Positions 44,489-51,898 of a stretch of DNA of 64,000 nt are shown here, one piece after another (position 1 is the stretch's first letter; each line of letters opens with the position of its first letter). The stretch lies in assembly GCA_036337295.1 (NCBI GenBank), contig JAYZEN010000007.1, positions 558,001 through 622,000 of the forward strand, given 5' to 3'. The notes beneath the pieces were generated by a model. The model was not told the DNA's origin and searched no databases. It worked only from the letters and a program-made list of their open reading frames with translations. Source of the DNA: Ketobacter sp036337295. GTDB taxonomy: Bacteria; Pseudomonadota; Gammaproteobacteria; Pseudomonadales; Ketobacteraceae. The translations under genes and the position numbers were made by a program.

Positions 44489-46642
44489 TCACTCGTCGGA
44501 AAATATCCGTTTGATAACATCGCTCAGGGTTTGTGACGGCTCTTTGCGCGTTGGGGCTGCTTCTTCTGCTGCCGCGCCGGCTTCGGGTTCCGCACCGAGC
44601 TCCAACCGGATGCTTTGGTCCTGCTGCTTCTTGCGGTCACGTTCCTGCATGTAGCCCAGATCCTGCAAGCGGGCGATGGCCAACAGGGATTTGGCGCGCA
44701 TCCGGTCCAGCTGCATTTGCTGCTGTTCGATGATGGACACGGCCACATCCTGCATTTGCCGGCGCTGCTGGCGAAGCAGGGCGGCGGTTTCCATCTCCAG
44801 GCCCTTAACCTGCTGATACAGGGTCTGGATGCGGGTTTCAAAGCCATAGAACCGGTTCAGGCGTACTTCCCGGGCACTGGCTACGGCCCGGATTCGCTGT
44901 TCCAGTTCCACCAGCATGTTGTCCATGGCCACTTGCTCTTTGGTGGCTTCCCAGCGCTTGTCGATGGCGGTGGCGTTCAGGTCCCACATCAGCAAGCCCT
45001 TCAGCAGCTTGAGCTTTTCCCATTCCTCGTAATACAGATCGGGATCATCCAGCTGGACCAACGCGGCCTCGATGGCATCCAGGCGTTCCTTCTGCAGCAG
45101 CTGAGGCACATTGGCCATCCCCATCAGATCATCATTGGCGATGATTTCACTGAGGCGGGCCTCGAACTCATCCAGCTTGACGCGGGAATAGGCGTAGAAA
45201 TTCTTCGAGCGGTCGATGGCAGTTTCTGCCTTGGGTGCCAGTTCGTTCAAGCGTTCAACGTGAGTGTTGATCATTTCGTTGAAACTGGGGAACTGACGTT
45301 CCCAATGTCGGAGCACCATGTAGAGTCGCTGCAGCTCCCGATAATCCCGGTACAGCTTCTGGAAATCGTTGCTGGCGAAATAGCGGTACAGGTGTTGGGA
45401 AACCTCATCGTTCACCGGCAGCTGGAACTCAGGCAACTGGCCCATGGCGTCCTGGCCTGAAATATCCACCGGGCTGATGCGTTCGATCCAGTCCGGTTTC
45501 TGAATGTCGAGTTTGATGTTTTCCAGGCGCCGGCGCTGGTTGCGGAAAATCTTATAGGCTGCCTTGTAGCCATCCAGTGCGTCCTGCAGGGCACCCAACT
45601 CCTCAAATACGAAGGGTACGTTGAGAATGCTTTCCTGCACCGAGGGATCTGTCAGCGCCCGTTCGTTGAGCTCCATCCAGGGGGTGAGGGCGTCCAGTTT
45701 GCGGTCGCCGTGAAAATGGGTCCAGCCCAGTGCCAGCAAGGCACGGTTGGCCACAGGGCCATACAAGCGTACGCGATGGAAGGTCTGCTCCGCCAGGTCC
45801 AGCTGGTTGCTGCGCAGGTAATAGATTCCCAGCGCCAGCGCCGCCTGATCGTTCAGGGTTTTATCCAGTTCCGTACTGGGGCGGCTGTTGGCCAATACAT
45901 CGGAGTAATAACCTGCAGCCCGTTCCATGTCCCCCAGCTGCGCCATGGCAGACGCCATATTGAAGCGCACGAACAGGCTTTGGGCCTGATCTTCTTTCAG
46001 GTACTGGGTGAGTGCCTGCGCCTGATCCACTTGTCCCAGGCGAATATGGCACAGGATCTGGAGCAACAGGTGTTCGGTAGCACGGGATTCCAGTGGCTCC
46101 TGGATATTGCTGGTGAGAATAGACAACGCATGGTCGGTGGCGCCGCGCTTGTAGTAGATGCGCGCCAACTGATACCAGGATTCATCGGCGCCCTGGGGCG
46201 AGGTGTAGGTGTTCAGAAGGTTGCGGAAGATGGCCTCTCCTGCGTCCAGCAAACCGTAGGACACATAGAGTGCACCCAGCACCAGTTCAGCGTGCTCGCT
46301 GTTGTTCCTGAACAGGCCCCGTTCCTTTGCCACCAGGATCTTGGTGATGGCGGAGAAGTAATGTTGTTGGTAGTACTCAAACAACAGATCGCCATAGGCC
46401 AGGTCCTCGATGCTGTGAGGCTGGTCGATGGGGATCGGCGTTTTGGGTTGCTCTGCAATCTCGGCCTGCGTGCTGGTTTCGCTATTGCCGAACCAGTGCA
46501 GGGGGTTCCAGTCCAGCGCAAGCGCGGGCAGCGGTGTCGCCAGGCCGAAGGCAATCACCAGTACGCTGTGCCGCAGACTGCGGGTAACCGGGCGCGAACG
46601 AATCACGGATGTTGGGTGATGACGTGTTGGTTTCAAAATCAA
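44489..46642 (-). CDS. Exported TPR and coiled-coil protein, last gene of the Agl/Glt-like operon
   Basis: A 717-residue protein with an N-terminal signal (HSVLVIAFGLATPLPALA-LD). Residues ~75-370 carry TPR-like helical repeats (ESWYQLARIYYKRGATDHAL, LALGWTHFHGDRKLDAL). From ~430 to 690 it is largely helical and coiled-coil with Gln/Arg-rich stretches (LRQQRRQMQDVAVSIIEQQQ), ending in an Ala/Glu tail. This suits a periplasmic scaffold, comparable in layout to the TPR proteins GltD/GltE of Myxococcus; orthology is inference. It starts 19 bases after the preceding gene of the cluster. Confidence 0.85.
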   Translation of the reverse strand: MILKPTRHHPTSVIRSRPVTRSLRHSVLVIAFGLATPLPALALDWNPLHWFGNSETSTQAEIAEQPKTPIPIDQPHSIEDLAYGDLLFEYYQQHYFSAITKILVAKERGLFRNNSEHAELVLGALYVSYGLLDAGEAIFRNLLNTYTSPQGADESWYQLARIYYKRGATDHALSILTSNIQEPLESRATEHLLLQILCHIRLGQVDQAQALTQYLKEDQAQSLFVRFNMASAMAQLGDMERAAGYYSDVLANSRPSTELDKTLNDQAALALGIYYLRSNQLDLAEQTFHRVRLYGPVANRALLALGWTHFHGDRKLDALTPWMELNERALTDPSVQESILNVPFVFEELGALQDALDGYKAAYKIFRNQRRRLENIKLDIQKPDWIERISPVDISGQDAMGQLPEFQLPVNDEVSQHLYRYFASNDFQKLYRDYRELQRLYMVLRHWERQFPSFNEMINTHVERLNELAPKAETAIDRSKNFYAYSRVKLDEFEARLSEIIANDDLMGMANVPQLLQKERLDAIEAALVQLDDPDLYYEEWEKLKLLKGLLMWDLNATAIDKRWEATKEQVAMDNMLVELEQRIRAVASAREVRLNRFYGFETRIQTLYQQVKGLEMETAALLRQQRRQMQDVAVSIIEQQQMQLDRMRAKSLLAIARLQDLGYMQERDRKKQQDQSIRLELGAEPEAGAAAEEAAPTRKEPSQTLSDVIKRIFSDE

Positions 46643-46661
46643 ATCCTAGAGGCCCTGGCCA

Positions 46662-47423
46662 TCACTCCCACTGCTTTAACTGGAAACCGGGCTGCTTGCG
46701 AAGGTCATCCCCTTCAATTTTCAATTCTATGTACTTGGTGCCACTGGTTTTTTCGAACGCCATACTGACTGCCCGCTTATAGTCACGGCCTTCGGGGCCG
46801 ATGCCGGTCACAATGGCCACCAGTTCATGTTCACCTACCGGCAGGTTACCGGTAAACAGGCGCTGCACGGCACCCCGGTTCATGGCCTTCAGCTCGCGCT
46901 CGGTGTAGAGATGGTTGCTGATGGGGCGGTCATTCAATTTCAGGGTCACGCCATCCAGCTGGAAGTATTCCAGGGCATCAAACGACACAAACACGTTGAC
47001 TTGGGTGCTGCTGGGAAACAGCAGATCCTCTTCCAGAATGAACAGGTCCCGGTTCACTTGCAGGATCTTTTCTTTCAATTGTTCCATTTCCTGCTGCATG
47101 GTTTCCGGGTCTTTCTTGGCGACAGTGCCTTCCGCAGAATCGCCGGGGGCGTCACCGCCATACAGGATCTGGTTGAGGTCAACAAACTCACCTTCCTCTT
47201 CCGGGGCGGCCAGTTTGGGCTCGGGAGCGGCCTGAACCTGAGTGGGGGCGCTCTCGTCTTCATCCAGAATCTCATCGATCTCGATGAACTCCAGGTCCTC
47301 ACCCAAATCAAGGTCCATGGTTTCGTCCAGCTCTTCCGCAGAACTCAGGCCGCAGGCTGAAATCAACAGCAAGGCCATGAGCAAGCGGGACAGTTTGTGA
47401 TTGGTCGCGTTCATGTGCTTCAC
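46662..47423 (-). CDS. Exported acidic coiled-coil protein of the Agl/Glt-like operon
   Basis: A 253-residue protein with a signal peptide (NHKLSRLLMALLLISACGLS, cut near SSA-EE). A very acidic segment follows (ETMDLDLGEDLEFIEIDEIL), then an Ala/Pro/Glu linker, a short coiled coil (~110-135, MEQLKEKILQVNRDLFILE) and a beta-rich C-terminal domain with LPVGEHELVAIVTGIGPEGRDYK, which resembles PEGA-like adhesive folds. A lipobox is not convincing. It lies between the thioredoxin-like and TPR genes, 19 bases from each. The ATG at 47414 (codon 4) is a second possible start. Function unknown. Confidence 0.82.
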   Translation of the reverse strand: MKHMNATNHKLSRLLMALLLISACGLSSAEELDETMDLDLGEDLEFIEIDEILDEDESAPTQVQAAPEPKLAAPEEEGEFVDLNQILYGGDAPGDSAEGTVAKKDPETMQQEMEQLKEKILQVNRDLFILEEDLLFPSSTQVNVFVSFDALEYFQLDGVTLKLNDRPISNHLYTERELKAMNRGAVQRLFTGNLPVGEHELVAIVTGIGPEGRDYKRAVSMAFEKTSGTKYIELKIEGDDLRKQPGFQLKQWE

Positions 47424-47442
47424 TTCACTCGTTTGGGTTCAC

Positions 47443-47961
47443 CTATTCGGATACCAGGCTTTGCAGCACGGTATCAAATGTGTCGACATCAGTGGGCTCA
47501 AAGCCGTCCTGCAGATGTCGGATTATGCCATCCCGGTCCACGATGAACGAGGAGGGCAGGTCGTCTATGTCGTAGCGTTCGCTGACGCTGAACTGGTCAT
47601 CGAACAGGATCGTCAAATCCAGTCCCTTGTGTTGACGATAGTGCTCGGCATCACTGCGCTTTTTATCCAGGGTGACGGCCCAGATCTTGACGCCGAATTC
47701 CTGGTATTTTTTTTGTAATTGCTCCAGCGCCTGCAATTGTACAGGACAGGAACGACACCAGCTGGCCCAGAATACCACCGCAACGATGTACCCTTTCTGT
47801 TCCGACAGGCGCAGGTTAAAGGGCCCGTCGCTGTTGAGGGTGAAGTCGGGTGCCTGATCACCTACTGGTGGCTTTTTGGCAAACGCCATAGGGCTGGCCA
47901 GCAGGGCCAACCCTATGATCATCGCTGCTGCCTGTCGTTTCATACCCATGGCGTTATCCAT
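47443..47961 (-). CDS. TlpA-like periplasmic thioredoxin in the Agl/Glt-like operon
   Basis: A 172-residue exported protein (signal AAAMIIGLALLASPMAFA) with a thioredoxin/peroxiredoxin fold: APDFTLNSDGPFNLRLSE, active site WASWCRSCPVQ (CxxC) and cis-Pro loop DDLPSSFIVDRDG. Such proteins reduce or isomerise disulfides, or deliver reductant to a partner. GAGGAG before the ATG at 47961 supports this start. Its position inside a TolQ/TolR-type operon, 10 bases after the TonB-like gene, suggests it acts on Cys of a complex member, though few Cys are seen in the other proteins. Confidence 0.9.
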   Translation of the reverse strand: MDNAMGMKRQAAAMIIGLALLASPMAFAKKPPVGDQAPDFTLNSDGPFNLRLSEQKGYIVAVVFWASWCRSCPVQLQALEQLQKKYQEFGVKIWAVTLDKKRSDAEHYRQHKGLDLTILFDDQFSVSERYDIDDLPSSFIVDRDGIIRHLQDGFEPTDVDTFDTVLQSLVSE

Positions 47962-47971
47962 CGCTCCTCAA

Positions 47972-48901
47972 TCAGGATGGAATGAACGAGATGGGGTAGG
48001 TGTCTTTCCACACATCCACATCCATGGCGCCGAAATTGATGCGCTTGATCTTGAGTACAATCTTGCGTTCCAGATCGGCATCGTTCAGTTCGCTGCTCAC
48101 CACTTCGCACTTGGTTACCGTGCCATCAGGCTGGATCACCATGCTCAGCACCACCGTGCCTTCCAACGCCGGGTTGTTGCGCAAGGCGCGGCGATACAGT
48201 GAATAGATGGAGCCTTTGTACTTGTCGAACACCAACTGAATGTCTTCAGTGGAGCGACGGGCACGGCCATCTTTGCCACGGCGTTTTTCCTGCTCTGCTG
48301 CGGGATCGGCAATCTGGCTCTCCACCTGAGTGGAGGTGACACCGGCCAGGGAGCCGGAACCACCGCCGCCGGAGCTGGCCTTGGACGTGCTGACGCCACC
48401 ACTGCCACCCAGGGCCATGGCACCCACCAGGTTACGCTGGGTTTTCTGTTCCTGGGCACCAATCGAGGGCACGGACTTCTGCTCCGCTTTCAGGTCTGCC
48501 AAGTCATTGGTGTCACGCAAATCGCTCAAGTCGTCAAAGACCGCAATGGCTGCCTTGGCCCGCTCTTTGGCAGTGGGCTTGGGCTTTTCCTCTTTTTTCG
48601 GTTCTTCTTTCTTGGGCTCTTCTTTTTTCGGCTCTTCCTTGGGTTCCTCCTCCTTGGGCTCTTCTTTAGGCGGAGGAGGGGGTGGCGGTGGTTTCTGCTT
48701 TTCCGTCACCAGCCGGGCCAAGCGCGGTGGAACTTTCTCCACTTCGTCACGCTGCTTCTCCGGCACCGGAATATTGGGCAGGATGAACAGCATGGCCAGA
48801 AACAGCACCGCGAATGCCGCAACCAGTTTGCGGAAGAGTTTTTCCTCTTCTGAAAAGCGATCCCAGGGCAGGTTCGGGTTCGAGTAATACAGCGCCTTCA
48901 T
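47972..48901 (-). CDS. TonB-like / AgmX-PglI C-terminal spanning protein
   Basis: A 309-residue protein with a cytoplasmic start (~1-24), one membrane helix (LVAAFAVLFLAMLFILP, ~26-44), and a long Pro/Lys/Glu low-complexity rod (~68-110, eight prolines then KEEP/KKEEP repeats). A Gly/Ser-rich segment (~160-185) and a C-terminal domain (~215-309) follow, with YRRALRNNPALEGTVVLSMVIQPDGTV, the pattern of AgmX/PglI and TonB-related domains. It should span the periplasm and carry force from the TolQ/TolR-type motor to outer-membrane partners. The start overlaps the second ExbD gene by four bases. Confidence 0.88.
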   Translation of the reverse strand: MKALYYSNPNLPWDRFSEEEKLFRKLVAAFAVLFLAMLFILPNIPVPEKQRDEVEKVPPRLARLVTEKQKPPPPPPPPKEEPKEEEPKEEPKKEEPKKEEPKKEEKPKPTAKERAKAAIAVFDDLSDLRDTNDLADLKAEQKSVPSIGAQEQKTQRNLVGAMALGGSGGVSTSKASSGGGGSGSLAGVTSTQVESQIADPAAEQEKRRGKDGRARRSTEDIQLVFDKYKGSIYSLYRRALRNNPALEGTVVLSMVIQPDGTVTKCEVVSSELNDADLERKIVLKIKRINFGAMDVDVWKDTYPISFIPS

Positions 48902-49407
48902 GATGCCTTGTCCTCCGTTTTCTTGAGGACGGCCAGAGAGATCCGCGAATACTCATTGGTGCTGCAGGTCATCATGATTTTGCGCAGCAGGGCGTAGGGG
49001 ATTTCCTTGTCACCCATGATGGTAACATCCCGTTCTGCCACACCCAGTTCGTTCACCACCAGGGCCGGAGCCTTGCTGGCCTGATAGCGTAATTCCTTTT
49101 GCAGCGCCGGAATGTTATCGCCGGGCAGGGCCATAATGGTGGGCACGCTCTCGACGATGCGGCCGTTTACCAGAATGGTCTGGTCGTTCACCATGATGGT
49201 CAGGGTTTCCCGCGGCAGTTGTTCCGCGATGGATTCCGGCAGTTTGATGGACTTCTGGTTCGGCAATTGGGTGGTGTTGGAGGAGTTCACCAACAGGAAG
49301 AACACCAGAATGGTGAAAATATCCATCAGCGACACCAGGTTTACGCCGGGCAGGAATTGGCGCTTGTGGCGTCGGTCCATGCGTTTTGCACGATGGGACA
49401 ACTTCAT
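48898..49407 (-). CDS. ExbD/TolR-family protein with conserved membrane Asp
   Basis: A 169-residue protein: basic cytoplasmic start, one membrane helix with Asp29 in NLVSLMDIFTILVFFLLVNS, and a periplasmic TolR-like domain ending RISLAVLKKTE. The Asp aligns with TolR/ExbD Asp that carries protons through the TolQ/ExbB channel. It overlaps the previous ExbD gene and the TonB-like gene by four bases each, so the three are probably made in fixed ratio. Comparable to AglQ/AglS of Myxococcus. Confidence 0.92.
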   Translation of the reverse strand: MKLSHRAKRMDRRHKRQFLPGVNLVSLMDIFTILVFFLLVNSSNTTQLPNQKSIKLPESIAEQLPRETLTIMVNDQTILVNGRIVESVPTIMALPGDNIPALQKELRYQASKAPALVVNELGVAERDVTIMGDKEIPYALLRKIMMTCSTNEYSRISLAVLKKTEDKAS

Positions 49408-49946
49408 GCTGCACCTCCCTGAAGCGGGGAGGTGGAGGAGGTGTTCTGCTGATCCGGCGGTGCGTCACCGATGGCGATGTCCGGGAACAACTCGGCATTC
49501 TGTACTTCGGTACCCACCACCTGCTTGGTGACCCGCACCTTGTCCATGGTGGTCACCAGCTCCTCATAGGGGGTATTGGCTTCCAGCAACAGGGTAATTT
49601 CGGTGATGTCCGGGAATCGGTTTTTCACGGCTTTCAGGGTTTTCACCAGGGTGTCGAAATCGTGCTGGGTGCCGACTTTGGGAATAATTTTCAGCGGTCC
49701 TGTCTGACGGTCGACCACTTCCAAACGATTCTTGTAAATCAGTACTTCCAGCACGATGGGCTTTTTGTCCTCTTCCTGTTGCTGCGCCGCCGGGGTGGTG
49801 GCCGGCAGGTTCAGCTCCAGGATGGAGATCTGCGAAAACACAGCGGTGATCAGCAGAAACGGCACCAGTACCACCATCAGGTTCATGAAGGCGGTAATGT
49901 TGATTTCTGCATCTGCGGTGTGCTTTCGACGCGAGCGTCTACTCAT
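49404..49946 (-). CDS. ExbD/TolR-family protein with Asn in place of the membrane Asp
   Basis: A 180-residue protein with a basic start, a membrane helix (~16-40) and a periplasmic TolR-like domain. In INITAFMNLMVVLVPFLL the position of the proton-carrying Asp (compare INVTPxxDVxLVLLIIFM in TolR) is Asn22; the codon is AAC at 49883-49881. A one-base change would restore Asp, but the frame is otherwise intact. It has a long Gln/Glu-rich segment after the helix and a Ser/Thr-rich tail. It is paired with the second ExbD gene, which keeps Asp. Confidence 0.9.
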   Translation of the reverse strand: MSRRSRRKHTADAEINITAFMNLMVVLVPFLLITAVFSQISILELNLPATTPAAQQQEEDKKPIVLEVLIYKNRLEVVDRQTGPLKIIPKVGTQHDFDTLVKTLKAVKNRFPDITEITLLLEANTPYEELVTTMDKVRVTKQVVGTEVQNAELFPDIAIGDAPPDQQNTSSTSPLQGGAA

Positions 49947-49992
49947 AGCGGCTCCTGCTCAATCGTATTCGTTTGATTAATGCCGTGCGGCC

Positions 49993-50688
49993 TTAACCCT
50001 GTCCGTTGCCCTGGGCCTTTTGGCTCTGTGCCTGACGGAATACGTTGAGGAATTTAACCGAGGCCATTTCCATGCTGTCGATCAGCTGGTTGGTCTTGTT
50101 CTGCAGATAGGTAAAGGCCAGCAGCAGCGGAATAGCCGCCATCAGACCAAACGCCGTGGTGTTCATGGCCACCGAGATACTGGCGGACAGCAGGTCCGCT
50201 TTCTGGGAAGGGTCGGCGCTGGCCACCGCGGTGAAGGCGTTGATCAGACCCATGATGGTACCCAACAGACCCAGCAGGGTGGCAATGTTCGCGAAGGTGG
50301 CAATGTAGTTGGTGCGCCGTTCCAGGTGGGGAATGGTTTCCATCAAGCCTTCTTCCATGGCCATTTCCACTTCGTCATGACGGGTGGCATAAGCGCTGCG
50401 GGACAAGCCATACACCAGGATCTTGGCGATGGCGCTGCCGGAACTCTTGGCTTCTTCCATGGCGGATTTGAACTTGCCCTGGGTCAGCAGGGGGAACAGT
50501 TTTTTCCACACCATCTGGTTGCGGGTCTGGGTCAGGTTCAGGTAAATGAACCGCTCCAGGGTGATGGCCAGTCCCACCAGAAACACCGCCAGGATGATGT
50601 ACATGAAGGGGCCGCCTTCCTGAAAGAATTGAGCGGTGGTGGTGATTAATCCTGCGCTTTGTTCAGCCGCATTCACTGTGTCAGACAT
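49993..50688 (-). CDS. MotA/TolQ/ExbB-family proton channel
   Basis: A 231-residue protein with three membrane helices: ~25-45 (MYIILAVFLVGLAITLERF), ~120-145 (FANIATLLGLLGTIMGLINAF) and ~165-185 (NTTAFGLMAAIPLLLAFTY). The last two line the pore in TolQ/ExbB; Thr residues of the NTTAFG stretch are at the usual place. It forms the pentameric stator around the ExbD helices. The ATG at 50688 has AGGAGA upstream; the frame extends 20 codons further without family resemblance. AglR of Myxococcus is the closest functional comparison. Confidence 0.93.
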   Translation of the reverse strand: MSDTVNAAEQSAGLITTTAQFFQEGGPFMYIILAVFLVGLAITLERFIYLNLTQTRNQMVWKKLFPLLTQGKFKSAMEEAKSSGSAIAKILVYGLSRSAYATRHDEVEMAMEEGLMETIPHLERRTNYIATFANIATLLGLLGTIMGLINAFTAVASADPSQKADLLSASISVAMNTTAFGLMAAIPLLLAFTYLQNKTNQLIDSMEMASVKFLNVFRQAQSQKAQGNGQG

Positions 50689-50792
50689 TTTGGTCTCCTG
50701 CGTTACCAAATAAAGATGTTGCTGTTCGTTAATTCGAGTCCGGGGCAAGTGCCCAGGCCATGTTATTGTTGGAAGTGTGGCGCCATAAATCC

Positions 50793-51092
50793 TTATTGAT
50801 CAATCGCTTGGGGATCAGAATGCTGCAGCAGGTTAAAATAATCAACCTGCCGCCGCAACTCCTCCTGGTCCACAGGCTTCAGTGAGTCATTGAGCAATTG
50901 GGAGTCGAGGCTGGGTTTGGACTGCCAGGGGTCCACCGACAATTCCCGATTCTGCCAGGGCACCACGTTAAGTACGTTGGGTGCTTCCTTGGTTCCTATA
51001 ATGGTAGTCCCTTCATCCAGTGCCCACACCTTGCCGGTCAGCATCAGGCATGTCACTAGAAATGCTACGGTATAGTTGGGTTTCCTGTTCAT
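50793..51092 (-). CDS. Small exported protein of the Agl/Glt-like operon
   Basis: A 99-residue protein with a signal peptide (NYTVAFLVTCLMLTGKVWA-LD). The mature 75 residues have a Trp/Pro-rich part (NVLNVVPWQNRELSVDPWQS) and a short C-terminal helix (QEELRRQVDYFNLLQ). No family recognised. Its start overlaps the stop of the TPR lipoprotein gene (ATGA), so it belongs to the operon. The 104 bases after it, before the channel gene, hold no clear terminator. Confidence 0.8.
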   Translation of the reverse strand: MNRKPNYTVAFLVTCLMLTGKVWALDEGTTIIGTKEAPNVLNVVPWQNRELSVDPWQSKPSLDSQLLNDSLKPVDQEELRRQVDYFNLLQHSDPQAIDQ

Positions 51093-51898
51093 TGTGTTCT
51101 TGCCGCTCTGCGCTGTAATTCAACAATCCAGCCACTGACCTTTTTATCCGGTTCCGGAATCAGCGTCTGGTAAGTTTCAAATTCTTTTAAGGCCAACACG
51201 GGATCATGCAGATAGAGATCTGCCAGTACCGCTAAATTATAGTGAGCCACCGCGTAGCGTTCATCGATGCGGATCGCAGATTCATAGCTCACCTGGGCCT
51301 GTTTGAACTTGCCCAGCTGTCGGCTGAGTAATCCTAACTCATTGAGTAACCGGGGATTTTTGCCGTGCTGTAGAATGGACTTCTGAAGCAGGTCATAGGC
51401 CTGCTGCGTCTGGCCTTTTTTTCTCAGAATAATGGCCTGGTTCACAATAGGGCCCGCCAGCAGGGGGTACTCGGCGTTGAGTTTGGTAAAACGTGCCTGG
51501 GCCGAATCCAGATTGCCTTTGCGCATCTCCGCCAGTGCCCGGTTGTAATCGGAGCGGGCGGCGTTGGCCTGTTTCACTTGCTCTGGGTCCCGGGTCACCG
51601 GCTCTGTTCCCGGTTGCTTCAAACGCTCCAGCACCGCCGCCGAGTCTGCATCTCTTACGGCAGTCTGTTGTTCCGCAGCGGGCGCCGCCGGTTCGGTAGC
51701 TTCGGTGACAGGGGCCGCGTCTGTGGAGGGCGCCGCCTCACTTTTTTCTTCCGGCTCTTCACCAGTGAGGTCGATGGTGACGGATTCCGGCATTTCAAAC
51801 TCATCGGAGCCAAACAGGCTGCCACGGTCGGCGGTGGAGGCACAGCCCGCCATCAGCACCAGAATGGCAAGGAGCAGGGTGGACTTAATAAATTTCAT
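51089..51898 (-). CDS. TPR lipoprotein of the Agl/Glt-like operon
   Basis: A 269-residue protein with a lipobox (LVLMAGCAS) after MKFIKSTLLLAI, a Glu/Ala/Pro-rich linker (~30-95) and three to four TPR repeats (~110-245; YNRALAEMRKGNLDSAQARF, ELGLLSRQLGKFKQAQVSYE, RYAVAHYNLAVLADLY). It would sit on the periplasmic face of the outer membrane as an assembly platform, like AglT-type lipoproteins. The ATG at 51898 has GGAGGAC at good distance and overlaps the preceding gene by 14 bases; an upstream TTG is less likely. Confidence 0.88.
   Translation of the reverse strand: MKFIKSTLLLAILVLMAGCASTADRGSLFGSDEFEMPESVTIDLTGEEPEEKSEAAPSTDAAPVTEATEPAAPAAEQQTAVRDADSAAVLERLKQPGTEPVTRDPEQVKQANAARSDYNRALAEMRKGNLDSAQARFTKLNAEYPLLAGPIVNQAIILRKKGQTQQAYDLLQKSILQHGKNPRLLNELGLLSRQLGKFKQAQVSYESAIRIDERYAVAHYNLAVLADLYLHDPVLALKEFETYQTLIPEPDKKVSGWIVELQRRAARTQ

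Noticed and set aside
47972..48901. True TonB of an iron-uptake system
   Set aside because: No TonB-dependent receptor or siderophore gene is nearby, and the C-terminal domain fits AgmX/PglI better.
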